Source: Nitratireductor thuwali (GTDB taxonomy: Bacteria > Pseudomonadota > Alphaproteobacteria > Rhizobiales > Rhizobiaceae). From it: a stretch of 64,000 nucleotides of DNA. Shown one piece after another: positions 52,323-62,622 of the stretch. Location of the stretch: the NCBI RefSeq assembly GCF_036621415.1, contig NZ_CP030942.1:42501-106500 (forward strand). Reading direction: 5' to 3'. The first letter of the stretch is position 1. Each line of letters starts with the position of its first letter. The notes under the pieces are model-generated. The model worked only from the letters and a program-made list of their open reading frames with translations, searched no databases and was not told the origin of the DNA. A program made the translations under genes and the position numbers.

Positions 52323-53399
52323 TTAGACCCGCCGCCCCGTTTCGGCGTCGAAGAGGTGCACCGAGCCGCGGTCGATGGCCAGCGGGAGCGTGTCTCCGGG
52401 GGCCACTTTGACGCTGCCGGGAAGCCGGGCGATGAGCCCGCTGCCGGCGCCGTTGGCGCCGCTCAGGTTGCCATGGGCGAGCGTGTCGGCGCCAAGCGTC
52501 TCAACCGCCGTTACGGAAAGCTCGAGCACCGCCTCGTCCGATGCGGCCAGTTTCAGATGTTCCGGGCGTATGCCGAGCAGAACCGGGCGCTCGGTTTCCG
52601 CCAGTTCCGCATCGCCGAATGTTAGCCTTCCGCCCCCTTCCAGCGCGAATACCGGGCCTTTGGCGGTGCCTTCCAGCATGTTCATCGCCGGTGAGCCGAT
52701 GAAACCGGCGACGAAGCGCGTGGTGGGCCGTTCATAGACCGCCATCGGCGTGTCGATCTGCTCGGCAATCCCGCCATTCATCACCACCAGCCGGTCGGCC
52801 AGCGTCATCGCCTCCACCTGATCGTGCGTGACATAAAGCGACGTCGTGCCAACCGAGCGCTGGAGCTGCTTGATCTCGAGCCGCATCTGCACGCGCAGCT
52901 TGGCGTCGAGATTGGACAGCGGCTCGTCGAAGAGGAAGACCGCCGGGTCGCGCACCAGTGCCCGGCCCATGGCGACACGCTGTCGCTGCCCGCCGGATAG
53001 TTCGCGCGGCTTGCGGTCCAGATAGGGCTGGAGCTGCAGCATGGCCGCCGCCTTGTCGACGCGCGCGCGGATTTCCTCCTTCGACTGGCCGGCGATCTTC
53101 AGCCCATAAGCCATATTGTCGAAAACGCTCATATGCGGGTAAAGCGCGTAGTTCTGGAACACCATCGCGATGTTGCGTTCGCGCGGCTCCAGATCGTTGA
53201 CCACGCGACCGCCGATGTCGATCGTTCCCGCGGTAATGCGTTCCAGCCCCGCGACCATGCGCAGAAGCGTCGACTTCCCGCAGCCGGAAGGCCCGACGAT
53301 GACGATGAATTCGCCGTCGGCCACGTCGAGGCTCACTCCATGAATGACCTCGGTCTTCCCGTAGCTCTTCCTGATGTCGCGGATGGAAATCGTCGCCAT
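52323..53399 (-). CDS. ugpC: sn-Glycerol-3-phosphate ABC transporter ATP-binding protein
   Basis: A 358-residue ATPase of the MalK/UgpC group. Walker [10 protein letters not shown] (~37-45), Q-loop [19 protein letters not shown], signature [15 protein letters not shown], Walker [12 protein letters not shown], switch His [13 protein letters not shown], then the regulatory OB-fold domain from ~240. Last gene of the minus-strand ugpBAEC run, 16 bp after ugpE. Supplies energy for uptake of glycerol-3-phosphate or glycerophosphodiesters. Confidence 0.88.
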   Translation of the reverse strand: MATISIRDIRKSYGKTEVIHGVSLDVADGEFIVIVGPSGCGKSTLLRMVAGLERITAGTIDIGGRVVNDLEPRERNIAMVFQNYALYPHMSVFDNMAYGLKIAGQSKEEIRARVDKAAAMLQLQPYLDRKPRELSGGQRQRVAMGRALVRDPAVFLFDEPLSNLDAKLRVQMRLEIKQLQRSVGTTSLYVTHDQVEAMTLADRLVVMNGGIAEQIDTPMAVYERPTTRFVAGFIGSPAMNMLEGTAKGPVFALEGGGRLTFGDAELAETERPVLLGIRPEHLKLAASDEAVLELSVTAVETLGADTLAHGNLSGANGAGSGLIARLPGSVKVAPGDTLPLAIDRGSVHLFDAETGRRV

Positions 53400-53415
53400 T
53401 CCGGTTCTTGTCCTT

Positions 53416-54252
53416 CTATTTCTCGGTCTCGACGAGGCCTTTGACAAACAGCCGCTGCATCAACAGGACGACGGCCACCGGCGGCAGCACGGCCAGCATG
53501 GCCGCCGCCATGGTCACCGGCCAGTTGCCGTAATCGTCGGCGATCGGCATCATCTGCTTCAGCCCCATGACGATGGTGTTCATCTCGGGCTTCGTGGTGA
53601 TCAGCAGCGGCCACAGAAACTGGTTCCAGCCATAGATGAAGAGGATGACGAACAGCGCCGCGATGTTGGTCAACGACAGAGGCAGTAGAATGTCCTTGAA
53701 AAAGCGCCACGGTCCCGCCCCGTCGACGCGCGCGGCCTCCAGCAACTCGTCGGGCACCGTCAGGAAGAACTGGCGGAACAGGAAGGTCGCCGTGGCGGAC
53801 GCGATCAGAGGCAGGATCAGCCCGGAATAGGTGTTGAGCAGGCCGAGCGAGGCGGCGACCTCGTAGGTCGGCACGATGCGCACCTCGACCGGCAGCATGA
53901 GTGTCATGAAGATGGCCCAGAAGGCCAGCATGCGGAAGGGGAAGCGGAAATAGACGATGGCGTAGGCCGACAGGATCGAGATGGCGATCTTGCCGACTGC
54001 GATACCCATCGCCATGACCAGAGAATTGAACAGCATCCGCCCCACCGGCACATGGACGCCGGAAGTCAGCGCGCGCGCGTAATTGTCGATGAAGTGCGGA
54101 CCGGGCACGAGCGGCATCGGCGGCCGGATGATCTCGAAATGCGTAAGCGTCGAGCCGACGAAGGTCAGATAGATGGGAAAGCAGACGATGACGATGCCGG
54201 TGATCAGCACCAGATGCATCACGATCGTCCCGATGCCCCGTTTCTCAACCAT
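53416..54252 (-). CDS. ugpE: Glycerol-3-phosphate ABC transporter permease
   Basis: A 278-residue MalG-like permease with six helices. [20 protein letters not shown] begins helix 1; the EAA loop is [27 protein letters not shown] lies before the ATG; the gene follows ugpA by 9 bp. Forms the channel with UgpA. Confidence 0.88.
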   Translation of the reverse strand: MVEKRGIGTIVMHLVLITGIVIVCFPIYLTFVGSTLTHFEIIRPPMPLVPGPHFIDNYARALTSGVHVPVGRMLFNSLVMAMGIAVGKIAISILSAYAIVYFRFPFRMLAFWAIFMTLMLPVEVRIVPTYEVAASLGLLNTYSGLILPLIASATATFLFRQFFLTVPDELLEAARVDGAGPWRFFKDILLPLSLTNIAALFVILFIYGWNQFLWPLLITTKPEMNTIVMGLKQMMPIADDYGNWPVTMAAAMLAVLPPVAVVLLMQRLFVKGLVETEK

Positions 54253-54261
54253 GCCTGTTCC

Positions 54262-55143
54262 TCAGTAGTGCACGCGCCGCTCGATGTAGCGGAACTGGAT
54301 TATCGTCAGCGCGCCGACCACGACCATCAGGATGACGGATTGCGCCGCCGACGAGCCGAGGTCCTGGCCGACGAAGCCGTCGGCATAAACCTTGTAGACG
54401 AGGATGGTGGTCGACTGGCCCGGCCCGCCCGCCGTCATCGTGTGGATGATGCCGAAGGTCTCGAAGAAGGCGTAGACGACGTTGACGACGAGCAGGAAGA
54501 ACGTGGTCGGCGAAAGCAGCGGAAAGACGATCGTGCGGAAGCGGTGCCACTTGCCGGCTCCGTCGATGGCCGCCGCCTCGATCAGGCTCTTCGGGATCGC
54601 CTGAAGCCCGGCCAGGAAGAACAGGAAATTGTAGCTTATCTGCTTCCATGCCGCCGCCAGGATGACCAGCGTCATGGCGTGCGTGCCGTCGAGCACGGGA
54701 TTCCAGCGGAAGCCGGCCGCCTTCATGTAGAACGCCAGGACGCCGATCGACGGCTGGAACATGAACAGCCACATGACGCCCGCCACCGCCGGTGCCACCG
54801 CATAGGGCCAGATCAGCAATGTCTTGTAGGTGCCCGCCCCCTTGATGACCTGATCCGCAAGCACGGCGAACAGCAGCGCCACCGACATCGACACCAGCGT
54901 CACGAAGAAGGTGAACACCGCCGTCGTCGTGAAGGACTGGAGGTAGTAGCGGTCGGTGAGCAGGTACTCGAAGTTGGACAGCCAGACGAAGCGCGAGCTC
55001 AGCCCGAACGGGTCAGGCAGCAGAAGCGACTGGTAGAGCGCCTGCGCCGCCGGCCAAAAGAAGAATACGACGGTCACGACCAGCTGCGGCGTCAGCAGCA
55101 GATAAGGCAGGAGCCGATGGTCGAAGGTTACGCGTTTTTCCAT
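54262..55143 (-). CDS. ugpA: Glycerol-3-phosphate ABC transporter permease
   Basis: A 293-residue MalF-like permease. The first helix is [19 protein letters not shown], followed by [20 protein letters not shown], a UgpA-type periplasmic stretch. The EAA loop is [20 protein letters not shown]. It follows ugpB after a 57-bp gap holding a strong hairpin. Confidence 0.88.
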   Translation of the reverse strand: MEKRVTFDHRLLPYLLLTPQLVVTVVFFFWPAAQALYQSLLLPDPFGLSSRFVWLSNFEYLLTDRYYLQSFTTTAVFTFFVTLVSMSVALLFAVLADQVIKGAGTYKTLLIWPYAVAPAVAGVMWLFMFQPSIGVLAFYMKAAGFRWNPVLDGTHAMTLVILAAAWKQISYNFLFFLAGLQAIPKSLIEAAAIDGAGKWHRFRTIVFPLLSPTTFFLLVVNVVYAFFETFGIIHTMTAGGPGQSTTILVYKVYADGFVGQDLGSSAAQSVILMVVVGALTIIQFRYIERRVHY

Positions 55144-55155
55144 ATCGGGGCATGC

Positions 55156-55193
55156 GGCTTGCGGCCGGCAGGTCGCCCCGCCGGCCGCAAGCC
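55156..55193 (-). other. Strong intercistronic hairpin between ugpB and ugpA
   Basis: GGCTTGCGGCCGGC (55156-55169) and GCCGGCCGCAAGCC (55180-55193) pair perfectly over 14 bp around a 10-base loop. Placed just after the binding-protein gene, it probably protects the ugpB message or partly stops transcription, so binding protein exceeds permease. Confidence 0.7.
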
Positions 55194-55200
55194 TTGTCCG

Positions 55201-56523
55201 TCAGCGTACCGACTGCTCGAAGCGGCGCAGCAGCTCGTTGCCCCGCGACACCGCCTGGTCGAGCGCCGCCTTGGCGTCCTTCTGGCCCTGCCAGACGGCT
55301 TCCAGCTCCTCGTCGATGACCGTGCGGATCTGATCGAAGTTGCCGAGTCGGATGCCCTTGGAATTGTCCGTCGGCTCCTTGCCGGTCATCTGCTTGATGG
55401 CAACGTCCGTGCCCGGATTCTCTTCATAGAAGCCCTGCTCCCTGGTCAGCTCGTAGGCCGCATGGGTGATCGGCAGATAGCCGGTGTCCTGATGCCATTG
55501 CGCCTGCACTTCCGGGCTCGACAGGAAGGTCAGGAACCTGGCGACGCCGGTATATTCTTCCGCCTCGTGGCCCGACATCACCCAGAGCGAGGCACCGCCG
55601 ATGATGGTATTCAGCGGCGCGTCCTCCACGTCCGGCCAATAGGGCAGGTTCGTCACCGTGAAGGGGAAGTCGGCTTCCGCCTTGACGCCGGCATAGCCGG
55701 CCGACGATTCGGTGAACAGGGCACATTCGCCCGAGCGGAAGCGCGCCCCGCCCTCATTGCGGCGGCCGGAATAGCTGAAAAGCCCCTCCTCGGCCCATTC
55801 GCCCAGCTTGGAGATATGCTTGACCTGCAGATCGCCGTTGAAGACGAGCTCCGCGTCGACACCCTCGAAGCCGTTGGCCTGCGTGGCGAAGGGTACGTTG
55901 TGATAGGCGCCGAGATTCTCCAGATGAATCCACGATTGCCATGCGGTCGTGAACGGGCAGGCCGAGCCCGATTCCTTCAGCTTGACGAGGATCTCCTCCA
56001 CTTCCGGCCAGGTGGCGGGCCTGGCTTCCGGGTCGAGGCCGGCCGCTTCCAGCGCGTTCTTGTTGAGATAAAGGACCGGCGTCGAGGAATTGTAGGGCAG
56101 CGACAGCATCTGGCCGTCGGCGGTCGTGTAATAGCCGGCTACCGCGGCCAGATAGGCGTTGGCGTCGAACGGTTCCGCGGCTTCCTCCATGATCTCGTAG
56201 ACTGGCTTGACGGCGCCCTCGGCCGCCATCATCGTTGCCGTGCCCACCTCGAAGACCTGCAGGATATGTGGCTGCTCGCCGGCACGGAACGCGGCGATGC
56301 CGGCATTCAGCGCTTCCGAATAATTGCCCTTGAGCGTGGCGACGACCTCATAGTCGTTCTGGCTTTCGTTGAACTTAGCCACCTGTGCGTCGAGCAGCTC
56401 GCCCAGCCGTCCCGACATGGCGTGCCAGAACTGTATCTGCGTCTGCGCCTGCGCGGCGCCCACCATGGCCGGCAGCACCACCGTCAAGGCGGTCGCCGCG
56501 GAAACGATTGTCCGAAACTTCAT
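55201..56523 (-). CDS. ugpB: Glycerol-3-phosphate-binding periplasmic protein
   Basis: A 440-residue family 1 solute-binding protein. Signal peptide MKFRTIVSAATALTVVLPAM...AQA. UgpB-type sequence follows: IQFWHAMSGRLGELLDAQVA, LSLPYNSSTPVLYLNKNALE, AWQSWIHLENLGAYHN and IIGGASLWVMSGH. Together with the gene order (B-A-E-C) this supports glycerol-3-phosphate/glycerophosphodiester uptake. GGGAG lies 6 bases before the ATG. Confidence 0.9.
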   Translation of the reverse strand: MKFRTIVSAATALTVVLPAMVGAAQAQTQIQFWHAMSGRLGELLDAQVAKFNESQNDYEVVATLKGNYSEALNAGIAAFRAGEQPHILQVFEVGTATMMAAEGAVKPVYEIMEEAAEPFDANAYLAAVAGYYTTADGQMLSLPYNSSTPVLYLNKNALEAAGLDPEARPATWPEVEEILVKLKESGSACPFTTAWQSWIHLENLGAYHNVPFATQANGFEGVDAELVFNGDLQVKHISKLGEWAEEGLFSYSGRRNEGGARFRSGECALFTESSAGYAGVKAEADFPFTVTNLPYWPDVEDAPLNTIIGGASLWVMSGHEAEEYTGVARFLTFLSSPEVQAQWHQDTGYLPITHAAYELTREQGFYEENPGTDVAIKQMTGKEPTDNSKGIRLGNFDQIRTVIDEELEAVWQGQKDAKAALDQAVSRGNELLRRFEQSVR

Positions 56524-56905
56524 GATTGTTCTCCCTGGTTCCTGTATCGCCGGATTGAAGACCGGTCTCTATTGGTCAGCTTGTGTAACGCGCGGATGAC
56601 ATCACCTGGCGAATACGTTGTCCATCCTTTTCAGCCCGATATTTCCGGTGGACGAACGCTGCTACCCGTTCCGGCCGCCGCGCCGGCACGGATGATGCAA
56701 GCCGAACCCGTTACGACAGGCTTGTAAAACACGCAGCTTTCGTTACGGTCGCCGGTCGGAATATGAATAAACAAATGAGACATGTCTGGGTGCCAAGGCA
56801 CCTAGGAACACGTCCGGGGACAATCGAATCGGCACAGACGCCAAGGGTCGGATGGCAATCATGACTGCCGTCCGACCCGAAGCTATACCAAGAGGAGAAC
56901 GGGTG
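56524..56905. promoter_or_regulatory. Divergent promoter region, ugp / dpp-type operons
   Basis: About 380 bases separating ugpB (minus) from the peptide-binding-protein gene (plus), with some AT-rich stretches (56730-56790). In many bacteria ugp is under PhoB control, but I could not identify a convincing Pho box by eye. AGAGGAG at 56891-56897 is the ribosome site for the plus-strand gene. Confidence 0.4.
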
Positions 56906-58525
56906 ATGCCGCAAACGCTTTCAAGATATTTTGCCACTTCCTTGCGATGGGCCGGGCTTGCCTTCGTCGCGGCCTGCCTTTCCTTGGCAGCCGCCCAACA
57001 GGCCAGCGCCAAGACCCTGCGCTATGCGTTCCAGGGCACGCTGAACGCGCTCGATCCTTATTCGCTCAACGAGACGTTCACGCTCGGCATGCTCGGAAAT
57101 GTATTCGAGGGGCTGACCAAGCGGGACAAGGATCTCACGATCATTCCCGGCCTTGCCGAAAGCTGGGAAACCGTTGACCCGCTGACATGGCGTTTTCACC
57201 TGCGCCAGGGCGTCAAATTCGCCAACGGCAATGACTTTACCGCAGACGACGTGATCTTTTCCGCCGAGCGCGTGCTGGCCGAGGGTTCGGACCTGAAGAC
57301 GCGCATTCCGGCGGATTCGGAGTGGGTGAAGATCGACGACCACACCGTCGAGGTGAAGCTTAAGACGCCCAATCCCATCCTGCATTACGAGTGGGATACA
57401 TGGTACATCATGGACAAGGAATGGGCCGAGGCGGAAGGCGCGGTCGGTCCCATCTCGGCGCGCGACACCAATCCTGGTCCGGCGGCCTTCAAGGCCAATG
57501 GCACCGGCCCCTTCGTGATCGAAAGCCACGAACCCGGAATCAAGACGGTGTTCAAGCCCAATTCCAATTGGTGGGGCGCGCCCGAGCACAATCTTACGGA
57601 AGTTGTCTTCACGCCGATCGCTGCCGACGGCACCCGCGTCGCAGCACTCCTGGCCGGCGACGTCGACCTGATCGATCCCGTCCCCGTGCAGGACATTCCG
57701 CGCGTGAACGACAATGCCGACACCGAGGCGCTGGTCGGACCGGAACTGCGCGTCATCCATCTGGGCTTCAACCAGATCCGTGACGAGTTGCCCACCTCGA
57801 ACGTCAAGGGCAAGAACCCGTTCCGCGATCCGAATGTTCGCAAGGCTGTCTACCAGGCCATCGACATCGAGGCCATCAAGGACCGCATCATGCGCGGCCT
57901 GGCGACACCCGTGCCGTTGCTGATAGCGAACGATCTTTATGCCAATGCCGACGAGTTCGAGCGCTGGCCCTACGATCCGGACGCCGCCAAGGCCCTGCTT
58001 GCCGAAGCTGGCTATCCGGATGGATTCACCGTGGGCATGGACTGCCCGAACGACCGCTATGTCAATGACGAGGCGATCTGCCAGGCCGTCGTGTCGATGC
58101 TGGCCCGCATCGGCGTCACGGTGAACCTCAACGCCCAGCCGAAGGCGCAGTATTTCGCGAAGGTGCTGGCGCCGGGCGGCTACGACACGGATTTCTACCT
58201 GCTCGGCTGGACGCCCAGCTCGTTCGATTCGTGGAACATTCTGACCAACCTCGCCGGCTGCCGTGACGAGACGGGCGCCGGCGGTCCGTTCAACCTCGGC
58301 GGCTACTGCAACGAGAAGGTGGACGCACTGGCCGAACAGATCGTTGTCGAGATCGACGAGGCCAAGCGCGACGCCCTGATCAAGGAAGCCTACACGATCA
58401 TGACCGGGGAGACCTCGCACATTCCGCTGCACCAGCAGTCGCTCGTGTGGGGCAAGCGCAAGAACGTCGACATCGTTCAGCGGCCGGACAACCAGGTGCT
58501 GTTCTACTGGGCGACGGTGAACTGA
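56906..58525 (+). CDS. ABC transporter solute-binding protein, family 5 (dipeptide type)
   Basis: A 539-residue periplasmic binding protein. Signal peptide with hydrophobic WAGLAFVAACLSLAAA, cleavage after ASA. Family 5 motifs: FANGNDFTADDVIFSAERVL, NGTGPFVIESHEPG, NPFRDPNVRKAVYQAIDIEA. First gene of a complete plus-strand importer operon (56906-62622). Ligand could be di/oligopeptides or another small polar solute. Confidence 0.88.
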   Translation: MPQTLSRYFATSLRWAGLAFVAACLSLAAAQQASAKTLRYAFQGTLNALDPYSLNETFTLGMLGNVFEGLTKRDKDLTIIPGLAESWETVDPLTWRFHLRQGVKFANGNDFTADDVIFSAERVLAEGSDLKTRIPADSEWVKIDDHTVEVKLKTPNPILHYEWDTWYIMDKEWAEAEGAVGPISARDTNPGPAAFKANGTGPFVIESHEPGIKTVFKPNSNWWGAPEHNLTEVVFTPIAADGTRVAALLAGDVDLIDPVPVQDIPRVNDNADTEALVGPELRVIHLGFNQIRDELPTSNVKGKNPFRDPNVRKAVYQAIDIEAIKDRIMRGLATPVPLLIANDLYANADEFERWPYDPDAAKALLAEAGYPDGFTVGMDCPNDRYVNDEAICQAVVSMLARIGVTVNLNAQPKAQYFAKVLAPGGYDTDFYLLGWTPSSFDSWNILTNLAGCRDETGAGGPFNLGGYCNEKVDALAEQIVVEIDEAKRDALIKEAYTIMTGETSHIPLHQQSLVWGKRKNVDIVQRPDNQVLFYWATVN

Positions 58526-58544
58526 AGCCGGCTTCCCATCATCA

Positions 58545-58567
58545 GGCCCGCGCCGCCGGCGCGGGCC
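58545..58567 (+). other. Perfect intercistronic hairpin after the binding-protein gene
   Basis: GGCCCGCGCC (58545-58554) and GGCGCGGGCC (58558-58567) form a perfect 10-bp all-GC stem with a three-base loop, between binding-protein and permease genes. Same position and probable role as the ugpB-ugpA hairpin: differential expression within the operon. Confidence 0.65.
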
Positions 58568-58595
58568 GCACTGCAGGCTTCAGAGTTCCGGGTTC

Positions 58596-59576
58596 ATGAT
58601 TGCATTCGCCATCAAAAGGCTGGTTCAGGCGCTCGGCGTCATCCTGGTCGTCGCGCTGATCTCCTTCGTCATGTTCCGCTTCGTCGGCGACCCGGTGAAC
58701 CAGCTCGTCGGCGTCGATACCTCGCCGGAAGAGCGCGCCGCACTGCGCGAGGCGCTGGGTCTCAACGACCCGGTTCTGCTGCAGTTCGGCCGGTTCGTCC
58801 TGAAGGCGGCACAGTTCGATTTCGGCATATCCTATCAGTTCAAGCAGCCGGTCGCCTCGCTGATCGCCTCGCGCCTGCCCGCCACGCTGGAACTGTCGCT
58901 GGTTTCGGCGCTGTTTGCGCTGGCGGTGGGCGTGCCGATGGGCGTCTATACCGGGCTCTACCGCAACACCTGGCTGGCGCGCGGCTTCCTGGCCGTCAGC
59001 CTCATCGGGGTATCGCTGCCGACCTTCCTGATCGGCATCCTTCTGATCTTCGTGGTATCGGTCAATCTCGGCTGGCTGCCCTCTTTCGGCCGCGGCCAGA
59101 CCGTCGATCTCGGCGGGGTGTGGACAACGGGCCTACTGACCAAGTCCGGCCTGCAATCGCTGATCCTGCCGTCGATCACGCTCGGCCTGTTCCAGATGAC
59201 GCTCATCATGCGCCTGGTGCGCGGCGAGATGCTGGAAGTGCTGCGCACCGACTACATCAAGTTCGCCCGCGCCCGCGGGCTTTCGCGGCGCGCCATCAAT
59301 TTCGGCCATGCGCTCAAAAACACGCTGGTGCCGGTGATCACCATCACGGGCCTGCAAGTCGGCTCGATCATCGCCTTTGCCATCATCACCGAGACGGTTT
59401 TCCAGTGGCCGGGCATGGGGCTCCTGTTCCTGCAGGCCGTGCAGAATGTCGACATCCCCATCATGGCGGCATATCTGCTTTTGATCGCCTTCCTGTTCGT
59501 GCTGATCAATTTCATCGTCGACCTGCTTTATGTGGCGGTCGATCCCCGCATCCGCCTCGGCGGGACAGCGGGGTAA
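58596..59576 (+). CDS. ABC transporter permease, DppB type
   Basis: A 326-residue permease. RLVQALGVILVVALISFVMF with FVGDPVNQLVG is the family start; the EAA loop is ARARGLSRRAINFGHALKNT, and VFQWPGMGLLFLQAVQNVDI the late signature. Followed after 3 bp by the partner permease. Confidence 0.9.
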   Translation: MIAFAIKRLVQALGVILVVALISFVMFRFVGDPVNQLVGVDTSPEERAALREALGLNDPVLLQFGRFVLKAAQFDFGISYQFKQPVASLIASRLPATLELSLVSALFALAVGVPMGVYTGLYRNTWLARGFLAVSLIGVSLPTFLIGILLIFVVSVNLGWLPSFGRGQTVDLGGVWTTGLLTKSGLQSLILPSITLGLFQMTLIMRLVRGEMLEVLRTDYIKFARARGLSRRAINFGHALKNTLVPVITITGLQVGSIIAFAIITETVFQWPGMGLLFLQAVQNVDIPIMAAYLLLIAFLFVLINFIVDLLYVAVDPRIRLGGTAG

Positions 59577-59579
59577 GCC

Positions 59580-60536
59580 ATGGCCAGGATCACCGACACA
59601 CAGGGTAAACCCGAAGCGCCCGAACCTGGCCGGCTGGCCCGTGCGCTCGATTCGGACATCTGGTACTCCTTCACCCGGTCTCCGCTCGCCGTTGTCTCGG
59701 CACTCGTGGTGTCGCTTTTCGTGCTGGCGGCACTGTTCGCTCCGCTGATCGCCCCGCACAATCCGTTCGACCCGGCCACCATCTCCATTCTCGACAGCTT
59801 CTACCCGCCGGTCTGGGAAGAGGGTGGCGATCCGCGCTTCCTGCTCGGGACCGACGACCAGGGCCGCGACGTCCTGTCCACCATCCTCTATGGCATGCGC
59901 ATATCGCTGGCGGTGGGCTTCGCCAGCGTCGTCTTCGCCATGCTGATCGGCATTACGCTGGGGCTGCTCGCCGGCTATCTGGGCGGCTGGGTGGACAGCA
60001 TCGTCATGCGCATCGCCGATGTGCAGCTGACCTTTCCCGCGATCCTGATCGCGCTCCTCATCAATGGCGTGGCGCGCGCCATGGCCGGCCCACAGTCCTA
60101 CGACCGGGTGGTGTTCGTCGTCCTCGTGCTGTCGATCGGGCTCAGCTTCTGGGTGCAGTACGGGCGCACGGTGCGCGGCTCCGTCCTGGTGGAGGCCAAC
60201 AAGGAATATGTACTGGCCGCAAGGCTGATCGGGCTGCGCCCCGCCACCATCATGTTCAAGCACGTGCTGCCCAATGTGCTGGGGCCGGTGCTGGTGATTG
60301 CGACCATCAACCTGGCGCTGGCCATCATCACCGAGGCGACCCTCTCCTTCCTCGGCGTCGGCGTGCCGTCGACCCAGCCTTCGCTCGGCACGCTGATCCG
60401 CATCGGCAACGATTTCCTGTTCTCCGGCGAATGGTGGATCACCATCTTTCCCGGCATCACGCTCGCCATCCTGGCGCTGTCGGTCAACCTTCTTGGCGAC
60501 TGGCTGCGCGACGCCCTGAACCCGAAGCTCAGATGA
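59580..60536 (+). CDS. ABC transporter permease, DppC type
   Basis: A 318-residue permease: a soluble N-terminus, then LAVVSALVVSLFVLAALFAP, the GTDDQGRDVLSTILYGMRIS segment, EAA loop (AARLIGLRPATIMFKHVLPN) and EATLSFLGVGVPSTQPSLG. It ends in an ATGA overlap with the first ATPase gene. Confidence 0.9.
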   Translation: MARITDTQGKPEAPEPGRLARALDSDIWYSFTRSPLAVVSALVVSLFVLAALFAPLIAPHNPFDPATISILDSFYPPVWEEGGDPRFLLGTDDQGRDVLSTILYGMRISLAVGFASVVFAMLIGITLGLLAGYLGGWVDSIVMRIADVQLTFPAILIALLINGVARAMAGPQSYDRVVFVVLVLSIGLSFWVQYGRTVRGSVLVEANKEYVLAARLIGLRPATIMFKHVLPNVLGPVLVIATINLALAIITEATLSFLGVGVPSTQPSLGTLIRIGNDFLFSGEWWITIFPGITLAILALSVNLLGDWLRDALNPKLR

Positions 60537-61591
60537 CCGAACCCACCCTTTCCGTCCGCAACCTCCGCATCGAGATACCGACGCGCCGCGGCGTGCTGAC
60601 GGCGATCGACGACCTGTCCTTCGACATCGCCCCCGGCGAGGTGCTGGGCATGGTCGGCGAATCGGGCGCCGGCAAGTCGATCACCGGCTCCGCCGTCATA
60701 GGCCTGCTGGAGCCGCCCGGCCGCGTCGCCGGCGGCGAAATCCGCCTGGCCGGCGAGCGCATCGACGATCTGCCGCCGGACCGCATGCGGCGCATCCGTG
60801 GCAGGCGCATCGGCATGATCTTCCAGGACCCGCTGACGAGCCTCAACCCGCTCTACCGCATCGGCGACCAACTCGTCGAAACCATCCTTACCCATCAGCG
60901 CATGACGACGGGCGAGGCCCGCGACAAGGCGCGCCGGCTCCTCGAAGAAGTGGGCATACCGGCGGCCGGGGAGCGGCTTTCGGCCTACCCGCACCAGTTT
61001 TCCGGCGGCATGCGTCAGCGCGTCGTCATCGCGCTGGCGCTGGCCGCCGATCCCGAGCTGGTGATCGCAGACGAGCCCACCACCGCCCTCGACGTGTCGG
61101 TGCAGGCGCAGATCATCGCGCTCCTGAAGCGCCTATGCGCCGAGCGCGGCGCGGCCGTCCTGCTGATCACCCACGATATGGGTGTGATCGCCGAGACGGC
61201 GGATCGCGTCTGCGTGCTCTATGCCGGGCGGCTGGCCGAGCTCGGCCCGGTGCGCAGCGTGGTCAAGCACCCCCAGCACCCCTACACGATCGGCCTGATG
61301 GCGGCGATCCCTTCGCTGACTGGCGACCCCGACGAGATGCTGGCGCAGATTCCGGGCTCCATGCCGCGCCTTGGCGCCATTCCCTCCGGGTGCGCCTTCA
61401 ATCCGCGCTGCGACTACAGTTTCGATCATTGCACCGCCGAACGTCCCGCACTCTACGAGACCGGCGCCAGCGCGGCCGCTTGCTTCCTGCACGCGCCGGA
61501 AATAGCCGCCACGGCGCCGGCGGAGAATCTGAAGGCCGCCAGGGCGGCCGGCATCGCCCTGCCCCAACCCGTCGGCGAGGCAGGCCGATGA
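60533..61591 (+). CDS. ABC transporter ATP-binding protein, DppD type
   Basis: A 352-residue ATPase: Walker A GESGAGKS (~40), IFQDPLTSLNPLYRIGDQL, signature FSGGMRQRVVIALAL, Walker B LVIADEPTTALDVS, and the Cys-containing peptide-transporter tail (CAFNPRCDYSFDHCTAERP). Overlaps both neighbours by four bases. Confidence 0.92.
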   Translation: MTEPTLSVRNLRIEIPTRRGVLTAIDDLSFDIAPGEVLGMVGESGAGKSITGSAVIGLLEPPGRVAGGEIRLAGERIDDLPPDRMRRIRGRRIGMIFQDPLTSLNPLYRIGDQLVETILTHQRMTTGEARDKARRLLEEVGIPAAGERLSAYPHQFSGGMRQRVVIALALAADPELVIADEPTTALDVSVQAQIIALLKRLCAERGAAVLLITHDMGVIAETADRVCVLYAGRLAELGPVRSVVKHPQHPYTIGLMAAIPSLTGDPDEMLAQIPGSMPRLGAIPSGCAFNPRCDYSFDHCTAERPALYETGASAAACFLHAPEIAATAPAENLKAARAAGIALPQPVGEAGR

Positions 61592-62622
61592 ACGTCACCG
61601 GAAGAAGGCTCAATGCCGGAGCGGCGGAAGCCGGAAAGGCGCTCGTCGAAGTGCAGGGACTGCGCTGCGTCTTCGACCTGTCGAAACCCTGGCTCAACCG
61701 GCTGATCGAGCGCAGCGCCCGCGTGTCGCTAACGGCGGTGGACAGCGTCGACCTTACCATCAAGGAGGGCGAGACCTATGCGCTGGTGGGCGAATCCGGC
61801 TCCGGCAAGTCGACCATCGCCAGGATGGCCGTCGGCCTTCTGAAACCCAGCGCCGGCACCGTCGTCATCGACGGCACCGATGTCTGGGGCAAGAAGAGCA
61901 TGGAGACCGAACGGCGCATGCGCCGCAAGATCCAGATGATCTTTCAGGACCCCTTCGCCAGCCTCAATCCGCGCTGGCGCGTCGGCGCAATTATCGCCGA
62001 ACCGATCAGCGCCTTCGGCCTGATCGCCGACGCGAAAGACCGGCACGCGCGCGTCGGCGAGCTTCTTTCGCTGGTCGGCCTCGACCCGCGCGACGGGCAG
62101 AAGTTCCCGCATGAATTTTCCGGCGGTCAGCGCCAGCGCATCGCCATCGCGCGCGCGCTCGCCTCGGAACCGAAATTCATCGTCTGCGACGAGCCCACCT
62201 CGGCGCTCGACGTGTCGGTGCAGGCACAGGTGCTGAACCTTTTGCGCGATCTGCAGGAGCGGCTCGGCCTCACCTACCTGTTCATCAGCCACAACCTGGC
62301 CGTGGTGCGCCATGTCGCCACCCGCGTCGGCGTGCTCTATCTCGGCCGTCTCGTGGAGGAAGCGCCCGCGCGCGAGCTGTTTTCGGCGCCGCAGCATCCC
62401 TATACCAGGATGCTGCTGGAGGCCGTTCCCGACATTGCCATGGAGGGCAGGGAGCGGCTGGCCATCGCCGGCGAAATCCCCAATCCCGTCACGCCGCCGC
62501 CGGGCTGTCATTTCCACCCGCGCTGCCCGGCCCGCCTGCCGCAATGCGACATCGACATCCCCCTGCCGAAGCGCGTGGGCGAGGCGGCGGTCCGCTGCCA
62601 CCTGTTCGATCCTTCACAATAA
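61588..62622 (+). CDS. ABC transporter ATP-binding protein, DppF type
   Basis: A 344-residue ATPase: a Dpp/Opp-F-like N-terminal extension (VFDLSKPWLNRLIERSARVS), Walker A GESGSGKST, MIFQDPFASLNPRWRVG, signature FSGGQRQRIAIARAL, Walker B IVCDEPTSALDVSVQ, and the tail CHFHPRCPARLPQCD. Last gene of the operon; its end overlaps by 9 bases the end of the opposing phosphatase gene, so transcription converges here. Confidence 0.92.
   Translation: MNVTGRRLNAGAAEAGKALVEVQGLRCVFDLSKPWLNRLIERSARVSLTAVDSVDLTIKEGETYALVGESGSGKSTIARMAVGLLKPSAGTVVIDGTDVWGKKSMETERRMRRKIQMIFQDPFASLNPRWRVGAIIAEPISAFGLIADAKDRHARVGELLSLVGLDPRDGQKFPHEFSGGQRQRIAIARALASEPKFIVCDEPTSALDVSVQAQVLNLLRDLQERLGLTYLFISHNLAVVRHVATRVGVLYLGRLVEEAPARELFSAPQHPYTRMLLEAVPDIAMEGRERLAIAGEIPNPVTPPPGCHFHPRCPARLPQCDIDIPLPKRVGEAAVRCHLFDPSQ

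Noticed and set aside
54052..56727. An 891-codon plus-strand open frame
   Set aside because: It is antisense to ugpA, ugpB and part of ugpE, which have clear motifs, signal peptide and ribosome sites. Its translation is Arg/His/Asp-rich without domains, the usual shadow in GC-rich DNA.
56921..58432. A 503-codon minus-strand open frame
   Set aside because: Complete antisense shadow of the family 5 binding protein gene; no motif and no ribosome site.
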